DNA of 64,000 bases from Paenibacillus endoradicis (GTDB lineage Bacteria; Bacillota; Bacilli; Paenibacillales; Paenibacillaceae), in the NCBI RefSeq assembly GCF_024721975.1, contig NZ_JANQBB010000002.1:930001-994000 (forward strand), in the 5' to 3' direction. Shown piece after piece: positions 45,034-54,085 of this stretch. Numbering within the stretch: the first letter of the stretch is position 1; each line of letters starts with the position of its first letter. The position numbers and the translations under genes are program-made. The notes beneath the pieces are model-generated. The model had not been told where the DNA came from. It saw only the letters and a list, made by a program, of their open reading frames with translations, and ran no database searches.

Positions 45034-45110
45034 TGGTCGGGATGACACGATTTGAACATGCGACCCCCTGGTCCCAAACCAGGTGCTCTACCAAGCTGAG
45101 CTACATCCCG
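45034..45110 (-). tRNA. tRNA-Pro (anticodon TGG)
   Basis: Acceptor CGGGATG/CATCCCG, anticodon stem CCTGG/CCAGG with loop TTTGGGA, encoded CCA. Confidence 0.95.
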
Positions 45111-45131
45111 TAATGATGAAAGTAATTAAAA

Positions 45132-45208
45132 TGGCGCGCCCTAAGAGATTCGAACTCCTGGCCTTTTGATTCGTAGTCAAACGCTCTATCCAGCTGAGCT
45201 AAGGGCGC
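45132..45208 (-). tRNA. tRNA-Arg (anticodon ACG)
   Basis: Acceptor GCGCCCT/AGGGCGC, anticodon stem TTTGA/TCAAA with loop CTACGAA, T-arm GGAGTTCGAATCTC, encoded CCA. Confidence 0.95.
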
Positions 45209-45215
45209 AATGTGT

Positions 45216-45290
45216 TGGAGCGGAAGACGGGAATCGAACCCGCGACCCTCGCCTTGGCAAGGCGATGCTCTACCGCTGAGCCACTTCCGC
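45216..45290 (-). tRNA. tRNA-Gly (anticodon GCC)
   Basis: Acceptor GCGGAAG/CTTCCGC, anticodon stem TCGCC/GGCGA with loop TTGCCAA, T-arm GGGTTCGAATCCC, encoded CCA. First tRNA of the unit. Confidence 0.95.
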
Positions 45291-45302
45291 ACGACTTAAT
45301 TA

Positions 45303-45372
45303 CTTGTTGTGTTTCGCGATGTGTTATCGCGGCGACAAGTAATAATATATCACCTTTGAATTTGAAATGCAA
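45303..45372 (-). promoter_or_regulatory. tRNA operon promoter and leader hairpin
   Basis: Minus strand TTGCAT (45372-45367), 17 bases, TATATT (45349-45344), a strong promoter. The leader between it and the first tRNA folds into CGCGAT/ATCGCG inside ACTTGT/ACAAGT, probably removed during tRNA processing. Confidence 0.85.
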
Positions 45373-45407
45373 GTGTTTATTACGAAAATATAAAAAAAAG
45401 TTTTTCT

Positions 45408-45536
45408 TCATATAATCCCTTTCAGTTCTGCATATTTATGGGCATATTCGATGATAATCAAATATTCCTCAGCAGATTGCAAATCTACAGAGGAACGGCT
45501 CTGTATTAAGTCTATCAATGCTTCAGTCTTTACTCC
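45408..45536 (-). pseudogene. Possible C-terminal gene fragment next to the tRNA promoter
   Basis: A 42-codon minus-strand frame, TEALIDLIQSRSSVDLQSAE then EYLIIIEYAHKYAELKG, ends in TGA and is preceded at once by two TAG stops; there is no start codon. The helical, charged sequence is protein-like. Not recognised; probably the tail of a lost gene. Confidence 0.35.
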
Positions 45537-45542
45537 CTACTA

Positions 45543-46625
45543 TCAATAAGCTTGCACTTCGAAGATCGAATATCCATAAGGGAACGCACGCTCAGTGCCA
45601 GTAATACGAATATACTTTGTTGTCGTGCTAGTAAAGTTAATCGTATCCTGTAATCCGTTATAGCTATTGATCTGAGCTACTTGATACCATTCTACTCCAT
45701 CTATTGATAATTCTACAGTATACTTCGATGCTCTAGCTGCTCCAAGGCGTACATATCTCGCTTGTGTTGCTCCAAATAATATTTCATCTTCTCAGCCATC
45801 TCCTTGCGCTGTAGAGAACAATGAAGTCCACACATTGCCATTTATAGATCCCTCAATGGTGTAAGACCTGCCACATACCCCTTCCCAATAAAGTATTATT
45901 CGACCAATCTCGAAGCTTTTTCCAAGATCTGTAGTGATCGATTGTGGATCACTAGCATCTGAAATTCGTCACTGACAATATACTATTCCGATAGCGTTCA
46001 TCATCAGCAAAGCTAATCGTGATCGGTTGCTTCACGAATGCCATCTGTCGAATCAGTTTGTAGTTCAGGAGCCGCTAAATCGTCCTGCATATACGTTGCA
46101 TCATACGGATAGATCGTAAACTCATACAATGATTATCCGTACGGTGTACTACGCTCCAGCCCTGTAAGTCGAACATATCTTGCTTCATTAGGTGTAAAGT
46201 AGATCTCATCCACTCCGCCATCGCCATCTGATGTACTGAAAATAGGTGTCCAGTTCGATCCATCCAATGAAGTTTCAATAAATATCCTTTACCATATGCT
46301 CCTTCCCAATTCAGCTGATTATAATCCCGTTAGTGCAATGTTTTGCACAGCATTAGTCAATGCTTGGTACATTTTCTCTCGTCTCAGCTAGCATAATATC
46401 ATCGAATACAAGCTGATGTGCACCAACCGCTGCTGCTATTCTACCTAGTATAAAGTTGAGTTTGCCATTATTTCTACTCATCGCTTCCATCGTGAAATCA
46501 ATCGTATACTGCGTTAGCGTATCGTTAAAGGCTACCGTTCGAAGCATATACTGTGGATACCCTCCATCAATTTCAACCGCAATATTAATATCCCGAGCTA
46601 GCGTTGAGCTTGCTCATCTCTCCTT
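45543..46625 (-). pseudogene. Broken gene for a secreted carbohydrate-binding protein (CBM4/9 and F5/8-type C domains)
   Basis: Three recognisable pieces in one direction. 46353-46625: a CBM4/9-like domain (INIAVEIDGGYPQYMLRTVA, then LNFILGRIAAAVGAHQLVFD). About 46020-46300 and 45543-45900: two discoidin-like (F5/8 type C) repeats, the last ending YIRITGTERAFPYGYSIFEV. The frame is broken by several stops and shifts: GDG-stop-EDEILFG in one repeat (its sister repeat reads GDGGVDEIYF) and TPYG-stop-SLYEF in the other. Neither a start nor a catalytic domain remains. Its position just after a sugar ABC operon suggests a lost glycoside hydrolase of the same system. Confidence 0.85.
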
Positions 46626-46630
46626 AATAA

Positions 46631-46701
46631 AATCCCCTCTTAACGATCAGGAAGATTAGCTTACGCCATATCTAGTTCCTAACTGCAATCAAGAGGGGAT
46701 T
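46631..46701 (-). terminator. Terminator of the sugar-binding lipoprotein gene
   Basis: AATCCCCTCTT / AAGAGGGGATT separated by a long loop of about 49 bases; minus-strand tail TTTTATT. Directly after the stop of the binding-protein gene. Confidence 0.65.
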
Positions 46702-46713
46702 ATTTAATCAATC

Positions 46714-48423
46714 TTATTTCATCATGTTAAGATTTTCTTGCCATTTAACTGTTTTCCAATCTAGTACTGTCTGATAACCAAGTCCTTTTGTTTCTTCTGC
46801 TGCTTGTTTCAGCAATGCAGCAACTTCATCATCAGATTTCGCATAGATCATTTTTGGAATTGCTTGCTTATAGTAATCTTTCAAACGTTGAAGAATAATA
46901 CCTTCATCAGAATCAGGAAGCGGATCTAGGTTAGAGAATTCAGTAATATTACGAGATGTTAGGAAAGATACAGTTGTTTGTGCAATTGTTGTCCAATCCT
47001 GTGCTTCTTCAGGTAATAATTTTTCACGTTGACCTTTAACTCCATCAATATAACTTGTATTACCATACCAGTTGAACTCACCGATTTTCAGCTCATCATA
47101 TTTCTTAAGATCACGATTAATGTAAGCATCATTTGGAATTGGTACGCCATCTTCGACTTTATCGTAGTATAGACCTTCTGGTCCGAAGAAGATGATACGT
47201 TGTCCTTCTTCACTAGTAGCCCAGTTCATAAATGAGAAGATTGCTTCCGGATCTTTTGCATTTGTAGTAATTACGTTAACATTCCAACCTAAAGTGTTAT
47301 ATCCAGATGGATAAACCTTATTTTTATCTACGCCATCATTGTGAACAGGCCAAATTACTTCATAACCTGCTTCTGGATCAAGTGCTTTAAGTGTATTGTT
47401 TGCTTCACGACCAATACCTTCAACTACAGAATCATAAGCTGCAAATACAGCAATTTTACCAGCTCTTAATTTCTCATTAATTTGGTCACGAGTTTGAGTG
47501 AATAAATCTTGCGTAACTAGATTTTGACGGAATAAGCGATTTAAGTACAATACTGCATCCGCAAACCCTTTATCTTCATAAATTGAAACGAGTTTATTAC
47601 CTTGTGGAACACCGAATACACTACCAGCACCAGGGGAAATAAATGTTGGTGAATTACCGTCTGCTGCACCACTGTAAAGCATTCCTAGCAATTGTAATTC
47701 TGCTCCATCACGAACTTCACCCGCATCAAGAGGCACGATATCAGGATATTTTTCTTTTACAAGTTTCAAGTAAGCTTCTAGCTCAGTCCAAGTTTCAAGA
47801 TTAGGAGAACCTAACTCTTTATAAATCTTTTTGTTAACAAGATATGCCGCATTACCGTTACCATTATCACCACTAATGTACCAGTTAGGAATTTGGTATA
47901 GTTTACCATCTTCACTACGTAGCATATTTAATGTTTCTTCCCCAACCGTTTCTACAAACTCTGGGTATTTTTCTAAGTATGGATCAAGTGCAACTAATTT
48001 GCCTGCGCTTACTAGTCGTTCTACATCTTTACCTTTATCAAGTACGATAGCATCTGGTAAAGTATCAGATACAATCATTCCGTTAAGCTTTTGTGCTGCT
48101 GCTCCATTTGATTGCTCTGGAACAACAGTTACTTTAAGGTTTTCTGTAATCCAAGCGCCATGTGGACGCTCCTCCCAAGTTGGAGCTGTAAACCAATCAT
48201 AGTTAACGAATTGAGTGAATGTTACTGGAATAACTTTGGATCTAGGATCAGTAGGTGTTTCTGTCTGATCACCTTCACCTGTATTAGTTGCAGTTTGTGT
48301 GTTCTGAGGTGTTGGAGTTGGAGTTGTATTTTTGTTACCGCTATTATTGCTACATGCTCCAAGTAATAAAGTAAATGTAAGAAGGACTAGCATTGTTACT
48401 TTCGTTACTCTTTTGTTTTTCAT
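46714..48423 (-). CDS. Sugar ABC transporter substrate-binding lipoprotein
   Basis: 569 residues. Lipobox LLLGACSNN (lipidated Cys24), a Thr/Pro/Gln-rich linker, then a type-1 solute-binding fold (IVLDKGKDVERLVSAGKLVA, LDPYLEKYPEF, SGYNTLGWNVN, FMNWATSEEGQRI). Typical of the YtcQ/LipO group of Paenibacillaceae that bind oligosaccharides for LplB/YtcP permeases. AGAGGGG lies before ATG. A YesN-type operator stands in front of it, so it has its own promoter within the cluster. Substrate unknown. Confidence 0.9.
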   Translation of the reverse strand: MKNKRVTKVTMLVLLTFTLLLGACSNNSGNKNTTPTPTPQNTQTATNTGEGDQTETPTDPRSKVIPVTFTQFVNYDWFTAPTWEERPHGAWITENLKVTVVPEQSNGAAAQKLNGMIVSDTLPDAIVLDKGKDVERLVSAGKLVALDPYLEKYPEFVETVGEETLNMLRSEDGKLYQIPNWYISGDNGNGNAAYLVNKKIYKELGSPNLETWTELEAYLKLVKEKYPDIVPLDAGEVRDGAELQLLGMLYSGAADGNSPTFISPGAGSVFGVPQGNKLVSIYEDKGFADAVLYLNRLFRQNLVTQDLFTQTRDQINEKLRAGKIAVFAAYDSVVEGIGREANNTLKALDPEAGYEVIWPVHNDGVDKNKVYPSGYNTLGWNVNVITTNAKDPEAIFSFMNWATSEEGQRIIFFGPEGLYYDKVEDGVPIPNDAYINRDLKKYDELKIGEFNWYGNTSYIDGVKGQREKLLPEEAQDWTTIAQTTVSFLTSRNITEFSNLDPLPDSDEGIILQRLKDYYKQAIPKMIYAKSDDEVAALLKQAAEETKGLGYQTVLDWKTVKWQENLNMMK

Positions 48424-48493
48424 ATCATTTTACCCCTCTCTATACAGTTATCTGTTACTAAACAAAGTATAGATGGATTTGATTTTCAAAAAA

Positions 48494-48530
48494 ATCATAG
48501 CAATCAACGAAAAGTGTACTAAATCAATGA
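48494..48530 (-). promoter_or_regulatory. YesN-type direct-repeat operator and -10 before the binding-protein gene
   Basis: Plus strand CAATCAACGA (48501-48510) and AAATCAATGA (48521-48530) repeat at exactly 20 bases, with GTACT between. The same 30-base layout, 23 of 30 identical, stands before the permease gene at 53850-53879. A -10 TATGAT (48499-48494, minus) is adjacent. It lies just past the kinase stop. Confidence 0.7.
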
Positions 48531-50254
48531 GCATATGGAATCATCAATTTGATCACAGTTCCTTCCCCCACTATACTTTCAATATGTACGCCATACTCTG
48601 TCCCATAATGGAGTTTAATCCGTTGATCCACATTCCTTATTCCATAACCAATAGCAGACTCACTCGTTCCAATAATTCCTTTAATCGTATGTTCAGTCAT
48701 ACCTAGGCCATTATCTTCAATAGCTAAAATGATTCTATCTTCTTTATGACTAATCACTAATCGAATATGAATCTGATCGTCATACCATGCATGCTCTAAT
48801 ACATTTTCAACAAATGGCTGCAATATAAATTTCACAGTTTCCTGCTGTAATAAAGAATCATCAATCTCATAAGTAACTACTATACGATCTCCATATTTTA
48901 AATTTTGAATGTCTAAATATGCTTTAATAATTTCTATTTCCTTAGAGATAGGGATGATCATTTCACCTTTATTGAGCGTTAACCGATAAAACTTAGCTAA
49001 TTTCAGAATCATATCGTTCAATTTGTCTACTTCGCCTAATTTTGCCATTCGACTAATCGAAGAAAAGGTATTGTATAGGAAGTGTGGATTAATTTGAGCA
49101 TGCAAAATTTGCAATTCCGCTTCTTTTGTTTCTAGTTTACTAATATAAATTTCATCTATTTGCGTCTGAATGGTAGATGCCATCTCGTTAAATGCTTCTG
49201 ATATTTGACGGAACTCATCATGTCCGCTGTAATATATCCGCTTGTTGAAATCACCTTCCGTAAATGCTTGCAATGAATATACTAGTTTTGAAAAACGCAG
49301 TGTGAAAAATTTAGAAATGACAAAACTAATGAAAACAGCAATGATTAATGAAATAAAACAGATTAGAATCGTAATGTTTCGTACCTGTAAGGAGCCTTCC
49401 TTTAAAGACTTTTTTGGTACAAGTGCAATAACTTGAATAGGCATGCTATCTACTACTTCTGTCATCTGTAAATATTGCTTGGAAGATTGTAGTAAGCTAG
49501 GATCATACTCCTCTTTGGTCATATTACTTGAATATAAGTATTGTTGGTTATGATCAACAACTACGAGTTTCGTTCCTTCTCCCAAATTACTAAGATCAAA
49601 GTCTTCAAATATATCACGCATTTTCACAGTTATCTTTAATAATCCTATCTTTTGAAGAATTTCATAATCTATTACATTACGCAATAAAGATATATTATCA
49701 TACTGCTTGTCTTTACCTACCTGTTCCCATAATTGCTCATCGTATGTCAAATCAAGCTTCTTATACCATTCCTCGTCCTTAATCCGATCCGTATACATTA
49801 TGCCGTATAGTCTACTGCCATCTCGTAAATACTCTTCCCGCTCCTCATAATAAAACTCTCCTATGGTTGGTTTATCTATATATAGACTGATCATAACTTG
49901 TGTATTAGGAAGTAAAATAGCTGATTCCATTTTTGGTAAAATATATTCCGTCATAATCCGATGCCGTTCCCCACCAAGATAATACCCCGCTAAATTTCGC
50001 GAGAGCACTTGATCGTCGAAAATGGCGTCGGAGCTTCGAATAATATCATTCACTCTATACTCTACTTGTGTGCCATATTGTGTAAGCGTAACCGCTAAAC
50101 TATTGCGCATCTCCTGTTCAGCGGAATGGGCCGTCTTATAATATGTATAGCTACCAATCACGATAATAGGAAATAGAACCAGCAAAATATATGAAGTAAG
50201 TAGCTTCGTCCGAAGTGGTATGTATAGTTTTCTAGAGCTATATATATTAACCAC
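48524..50254 (-). CDS. YesM-type sensor histidine kinase
   Basis: 576 residues. Membrane helices about 19-38 and 292-314 flank a dCache-like extracellular sensor; HAMP about 315-367; a His_kinase domain with AQINPHFLYNTF (phospho-acceptor His391) and a HATPase with EDNGLGMT and GIGNVDQRI-like GYGIRNVDQRIKL near 540-552. Pairs with the regulator gene just upstream; its ATG overlaps that stop by 8 bases. It likely senses the sugar, or the loaded binding protein, and controls the operon. Confidence 0.92.
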   Translation of the reverse strand: MVNIYSSRKLYIPLRTKLLTSYILLVLFPIIVIGSYTYYKTAHSAEQEMRNSLAVTLTQYGTQVEYRVNDIIRSSDAIFDDQVLSRNLAGYYLGGERHRIMTEYILPKMESAILLPNTQVMISLYIDKPTIGEFYYEEREEYLRDGSRLYGIMYTDRIKDEEWYKKLDLTYDEQLWEQVGKDKQYDNISLLRNVIDYEILQKIGLLKITVKMRDIFEDFDLSNLGEGTKLVVVDHNQQYLYSSNMTKEEYDPSLLQSSKQYLQMTEVVDSMPIQVIALVPKKSLKEGSLQVRNITILICFISLIIAVFISFVISKFFTLRFSKLVYSLQAFTEGDFNKRIYYSGHDEFRQISEAFNEMASTIQTQIDEIYISKLETKEAELQILHAQINPHFLYNTFSSISRMAKLGEVDKLNDMILKLAKFYRLTLNKGEMIIPISKEIEIIKAYLDIQNLKYGDRIVVTYEIDDSLLQQETVKFILQPFVENVLEHAWYDDQIHIRLVISHKEDRIILAIEDNGLGMTEHTIKGIIGTSESAIGYGIRNVDQRIKLHYGTEYGVHIESIVGEGTVIKLMIPYAH

Positions 50255-51809
50255 TCTTCTTTCTAAATTCGCCTGGCGTCATTCCGATTGCCTCACGAAA
50301 TGTTCTACTAAAATGAGTTAGACTTTTGTAACCAATCTGATCGGCAACTTCATATACTTTCAACTTATGATTGCGAAGCAGCTCTTTCGCTACTTCCATG
50401 CGTCGCATAAGTACATATTCATTAAACGTTGAACCCACTGTTTCCTTAAACATATGACCAAGATGATTAGGAGAATAAGCAAAATAGTTAGCAACTTCGC
50501 GCAACGTAATTTCACCTGATAGACGTTGTTCGATATACTCGATAATCTCTTCGAATAATCTATAATTTCTTTTCTGTTTGCGCATATATAATGTCTCTGA
50601 TATTTCAAACAAGGTACTACGAAGCCACTTTTGTATATCATAAATGGTCTCAAACTGGGCAATCATCTCCAAATTATTACTTCCCCAACCAAGTAAACTT
50701 TGAAAACTTTCATTCATTTGTGCTAGATCATTTTGCAATTTAAGTGCAATATGAGTAGCAAAATAATAAACTTTTTGCGGATGATCAACATATTGAACAA
50801 CAGCAAATAGCTCATCAATACAATCATAAATATTAACTAACTGATACTTTATTGTGGCATGAAACATTCGATCTAGTATCGGTTGTATATCTTCTGTTTG
50901 TTGGTCATATCTAGGCATTAGCATCGACGGTGCAATAACTCTATTTTTCCCTAGAAACATTTTATAATTAATACAATCCTGCGCTTGCTCGAAAGCTTGT
51001 TTTAATGTAAAGTCATCACTCACTAGATCGCCGAAACCTGTAGTTATCGTAACTTTTTGCTTTGTTGCCGTTAATTCTACTATTTTTGTAAGTTCTAAAA
51101 CTAGATTATTGCTATATGGGACTATTAATCCTAAGCGATGACTCGATAATGTACACCATAATGTATAGCCATATTGATGAAATAACTCTTCTAAAAAGAT
51201 CATACATTGCTCAGTTAAAAGCTTTAAACTTCTCTCGCTCTCTCCAGTTGGAACAATGCCTCTATCAATCTCAACGATTACGACCGTCATGCCATTGCAT
51301 TTATAATGATAACCTAGTTGCTCGGCAAGTGACTCTGTCCAAAGACGTGATGTTTTCCCTTGGAGCAATTGTGATACACTATCCTGCCTACGCCACACCA
51401 AAGTTTCTGCCATAATCTCTTGTTGATTACGTTCCTCTGTGAGTTCATTAACGATATTCTCAATAACTGCGATTAATTCATTATCATCTACCGGCTTTAA
51501 CACATAGCCGTCTGCCTTCAAATCTAATGCTTGCTTGGCAAATTGAAAATCTTGGTATCCGCTAATAAAACACTTCTTCAACTGCGGATTCAAGTCTTGC
51601 GCACGCTTTGCAAGTTCTAAACCACTTAATACAGGCATTTTAATATCTGTAATAAGGATATCTATACTATGCTCCTCAATATATTGCAGAGCAACGAGTG
51701 GACGATTCTCCCAGCACACCACTTCTATATTCAATTTTTCCCATGGTATTAACTGACGCAAACCTTCTAGATCATATCGCTCGTCATCAACTACAACTGC
51801 TTTGTACAT
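50247..51809 (-). CDS. YesN-type response regulator (REC plus AraC DNA-binding domain)
   Basis: 520 residues. REC domain about 1-120 with Asp55 (ILITDIKMPV) and Lys near 105 (YVLKPVDDNE); a middle helical region (about 130-410); AraC-type double helix-turn-helix about 420-518 (ITLREVANYFAYSPNHLGHM, then VYEVADQIGYKSLTHFSRTF). Likely activates the operon through the 20-base-period repeats. GAGGAGTTCC lies before ATG. A hairpin lies between the permease gene and this gene. Confidence 0.92.
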   Translation of the reverse strand: MYKAVVVDDERYDLEGLRQLIPWEKLNIEVVCWENRPLVALQYIEEHSIDILITDIKMPVLSGLELAKRAQDLNPQLKKCFISGYQDFQFAKQALDLKADGYVLKPVDDNELIAVIENIVNELTEERNQQEIMAETLVWRRQDSVSQLLQGKTSRLWTESLAEQLGYHYKCNGMTVVIVEIDRGIVPTGESERSLKLLTEQCMIFLEELFHQYGYTLWCTLSSHRLGLIVPYSNNLVLELTKIVELTATKQKVTITTGFGDLVSDDFTLKQAFEQAQDCINYKMFLGKNRVIAPSMLMPRYDQQTEDIQPILDRMFHATIKYQLVNIYDCIDELFAVVQYVDHPQKVYYFATHIALKLQNDLAQMNESFQSLLGWGSNNLEMIAQFETIYDIQKWLRSTLFEISETLYMRKQKRNYRLFEEIIEYIEQRLSGEITLREVANYFAYSPNHLGHMFKETVGSTFNEYVLMRRMEVAKELLRNHKLKVYEVADQIGYKSLTHFSRTFREAIGMTPGEFRKKSG

Positions 51810-51839
51810 GGAACTCCTCCTAGTAGCATGATGTCAAAG

Positions 51840-51868
51840 AGAGGTTATACATTTTCTGTATAACCTCT
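51840..51868 (-). terminator. Intercistronic hairpin between permease and regulator genes
   Basis: AGAGGTTATACA / TGTATAACCTCT, perfect 12-base arms with a 5-base loop. The tail is only CTCTTTGAC, so it may attenuate or stabilise the upstream mRNA rather than fully terminate. It would keep regulator levels below permease levels. Confidence 0.55.
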
Positions 51869-51911
51869 TGTCTTCGCAGTCACATTAATCATAATGAGAA
51901 GCTGCGGTTTT

Positions 51912-52808
51912 CTATTCTTTTAGCGAACCTATTAATACCCCTTTAACGAAGAAGCGTTGTAGGAATGGATAGATACATAGAATCGGTAATGTCGCTACCA
52001 TCATCGTTGCCATTTGCAACGCTTTAACGGTTACCGTATTAGCTAATGCAGATTGAGCATAACTATTCAAATTAGTCATTAGCGAAGCTGTAGTACCAGC
52101 ATTAATAATTTGTACGAGTAATGTCTGTAACGGAACTAAATTCTGATTTTGGATAAATACTGCTGGAATAAACCAATCGTTCCAAAGTGTTACTGCAGTG
52201 AATAATGACAATGTTGCAATGACCGGACCAGATACCGGAAGTACGATTTTGAAAAAGACTCCAAAGTTAGAACATCCATCAATTCTTGCCGATTCTTCCA
52301 ATCCATCAGGTAATTGACTAAAAAATGTTCGGAATATAATCATATTATAGACGCTGATCATCCCGTGTAACAATAGGAATAGGAAAGTATTATACAAATT
52401 CAACGAATACACAATGATAAAGTATGGAATTAAACCACCATTAAAGAACATTGTAAAGATAGCGAATAACGTATAAAAACGTTTGAAAACTATCCCTTTT
52501 TTAGATAAACCATATGCGAATAGGGCAGTAAAGAACATTGATAATAAAGTACCTAGTACTGTTCTTGCGATCGTAACTAAATACGCATTGTAAATATGTT
52601 TTTCTTGGAATACAACTTTATAGTTTTCAAGCGTAAAGTCTCGAGGCCATAAAGTTAATCCCCCTAGTGCAGTATCTGAACCAGTGTTAATTGATATAAT
52701 GAATGAATTCCAAAACGGATAGAATGTTATGAATGTTAAAATCGTTAATAGTGTATAGATTATTGTTCTTACGACTTTATCAGATGCTGATAATCTCATT
52801 TGTGCCAC
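51912..52808 (-). CDS. Sugar ABC transporter permease (YtcP/LplC type)
   Basis: 298 residues, six membrane helices, MalG-like. The EAA loop EESARIDGCSNFGVFFKIVL (about 190-209) contacts the ATPase. C-terminal RFFVKGVLIGSLKE is typical of the second permease of CUT1 systems. It partners with the permease just upstream (24-base gap). No ATPase gene is in the operon; a shared MsmK-type ATPase is usual. Confidence 0.93.
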   Translation of the reverse strand: MAQMRLSASDKVVRTIIYTLLTILTFITFYPFWNSFIISINTGSDTALGGLTLWPRDFTLENYKVVFQEKHIYNAYLVTIARTVLGTLLSMFFTALFAYGLSKKGIVFKRFYTLFAIFTMFFNGGLIPYFIIVYSLNLYNTFLFLLLHGMISVYNMIIFRTFFSQLPDGLEESARIDGCSNFGVFFKIVLPVSGPVIATLSLFTAVTLWNDWFIPAVFIQNQNLVPLQTLLVQIINAGTTASLMTNLNSYAQSALANTVTVKALQMATMMVATLPILCIYPFLQRFFVKGVLIGSLKE

Positions 52809-52832
52809 TCCTTGTTCGTTATCATCATTTCA

Positions 52833-53774
52833 CTACCATAGACTTTCTTGATTAAAGCGACGAGCTAGTGAATTAGCAAGTACAAGTAATGTCACACTCA
52901 ATAATGATTTGAATAATCCTGCCGCTGTTGCATAAGAATATCGTTGATTCATTATCCCCATGTTATAGACGTAGGTATCTATAACTTCTGCCACAGGCAT
53001 GACTATCCCATTATTCAAATTACGGGTTAACATCATAATGTCTTCAAACCCTGCATTCAACGTATTACCTACTCCAAGAATTAAGAAGATCATAATTACT
53101 GGTGCAATACTTGGTAAAGTAATCGTGAATATTTGCTTCACTCTGCTTGCTCCATCAATTGCTGAAGCTTCGTATAATGCAGGGTCAATACCAATAATTG
53201 CAGCTAAGTATACAATCGATCCAAAACCAATTTCTTTCCATACATTAGTTCCTACTAATATTGACCAGAAGTATTCAGGAACGGATAACCAACTAATAGG
53301 TTCTTTAATTAAATTAAATTTGAGAAGAACATCGTTTACTGGGCCATTATCTACTGCAAGCATTGAGAATACTAAGCCCGATACAACTACCCACGAAATA
53401 AAGTGGGGAATGTATGTAATCGTCTGTACGACTCTCTTAAATGCTACATTTCCTATTTCATTAAGCATTAACGCCAATATAATTGGTGCCGGGAAACCGA
53501 TCAGTAGCTTTAAGAAGCTAATAACAAACGTATTCCTCATAATGCGCCAAAACTCAGGTGACGTAAAAAACATTTCAAAGTGTTTGAATCCAACCCATTC
53601 ACTCGCTGAAAATCCTTTAAATAGGTTGTAATCCTGAAATGCCATTAATACTCCCCACATCGGACCGTAACTGAAAATAAACAAGAAAATTATTGCTGGT
53701 AAAATCATAAGTTGATAGTCCCATTGTTTGATAAACTTTTGCCAAACCGATAAAGGTTTTAATGAACTGTTCAT
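52833..53774 (-). CDS. Sugar ABC transporter permease (LplB type)
   Basis: 313 residues, six membrane helices, MalF-like. EAA loop ALYEASAIDGASRVKQIFTI. Start MNSSLKPLSVWQKFIKQWDY is typical of LplB proteins of Paenibacillaceae. First gene of the five-gene operon permease-permease-regulator-kinase-binding protein. A weak GAGATGGTGATC precedes ATG. The direct-repeat operator lies 76-105 bases upstream. Confidence 0.93.
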   Translation of the reverse strand: MNSSLKPLSVWQKFIKQWDYQLMILPAIIFLFIFSYGPMWGVLMAFQDYNLFKGFSASEWVGFKHFEMFFTSPEFWRIMRNTFVISFLKLLIGFPAPIILALMLNEIGNVAFKRVVQTITYIPHFISWVVVSGLVFSMLAVDNGPVNDVLLKFNLIKEPISWLSVPEYFWSILVGTNVWKEIGFGSIVYLAAIIGIDPALYEASAIDGASRVKQIFTITLPSIAPVIMIFLILGVGNTLNAGFEDIMMLTRNLNNGIVMPVAEVIDTYVYNMGIMNQRYSYATAAGLFKSLLSVTLLVLANSLARRFNQESLW

Positions 53775-53849
53775 GTAAGATCACCATCTCGTTTCGAGTA
53801 TTTGTATACCTTATATGTTAAAGTTTTTAACTGATCCATTCTAGAACAG

Positions 53850-53879
53850 TAAATAACGATATATGTACTAAATCAACGA
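53850..53879 (-). promoter_or_regulatory. YesN-type direct-repeat operator before the permease operon
   Basis: TAAATAACGA (53850-53859) and AAATCAACGA (53870-53879), 20-base period, with GTACT between; same layout as at 48501-48530. A further TCAACGAT/ATCGTTGA inverted pair extends it upstream (53873-53880 with 53898-53905). Confidence 0.7.
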
Positions 53880-54016
53880 TAATAAATTTATCCGTTCATC
53901 GTTGACGTAATACTCATATAATCTAGTTTTCTATACGATTAAATACGCTACTTTGGAGATTACTTACCTCCTAAATATGCTAATGTAAGTGATCCTACTT
54001 TCTATTCATCCACGAC

Positions 54017-54057
54017 AAAAAAGAGGGATTATCTCCATAGAGACAATCCCTCTTTTT
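54017..54057. terminator. Terminator of the small flavoprotein gene
   Basis: AAAAAGAGGGATT...AATCCCTCTTTTT with inner TCTC/GAGA stem; T-runs on both strands. Confidence 0.85.
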
Positions 54058-54085
54058 CAAATTTTCTATCTTATTCTTATTATCA

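Noticed and set aside
45101..45415. ORFs of 63-70 codons on both strands
   Set aside because: They lie across tRNA-Arg, tRNA-Gly and the tRNA leader; the tRNA cloverleaves explain the sequence.
52999..53631. 210-codon plus-strand ORF
   Set aside because: Antisense shadow of the LplB-type permease gene.
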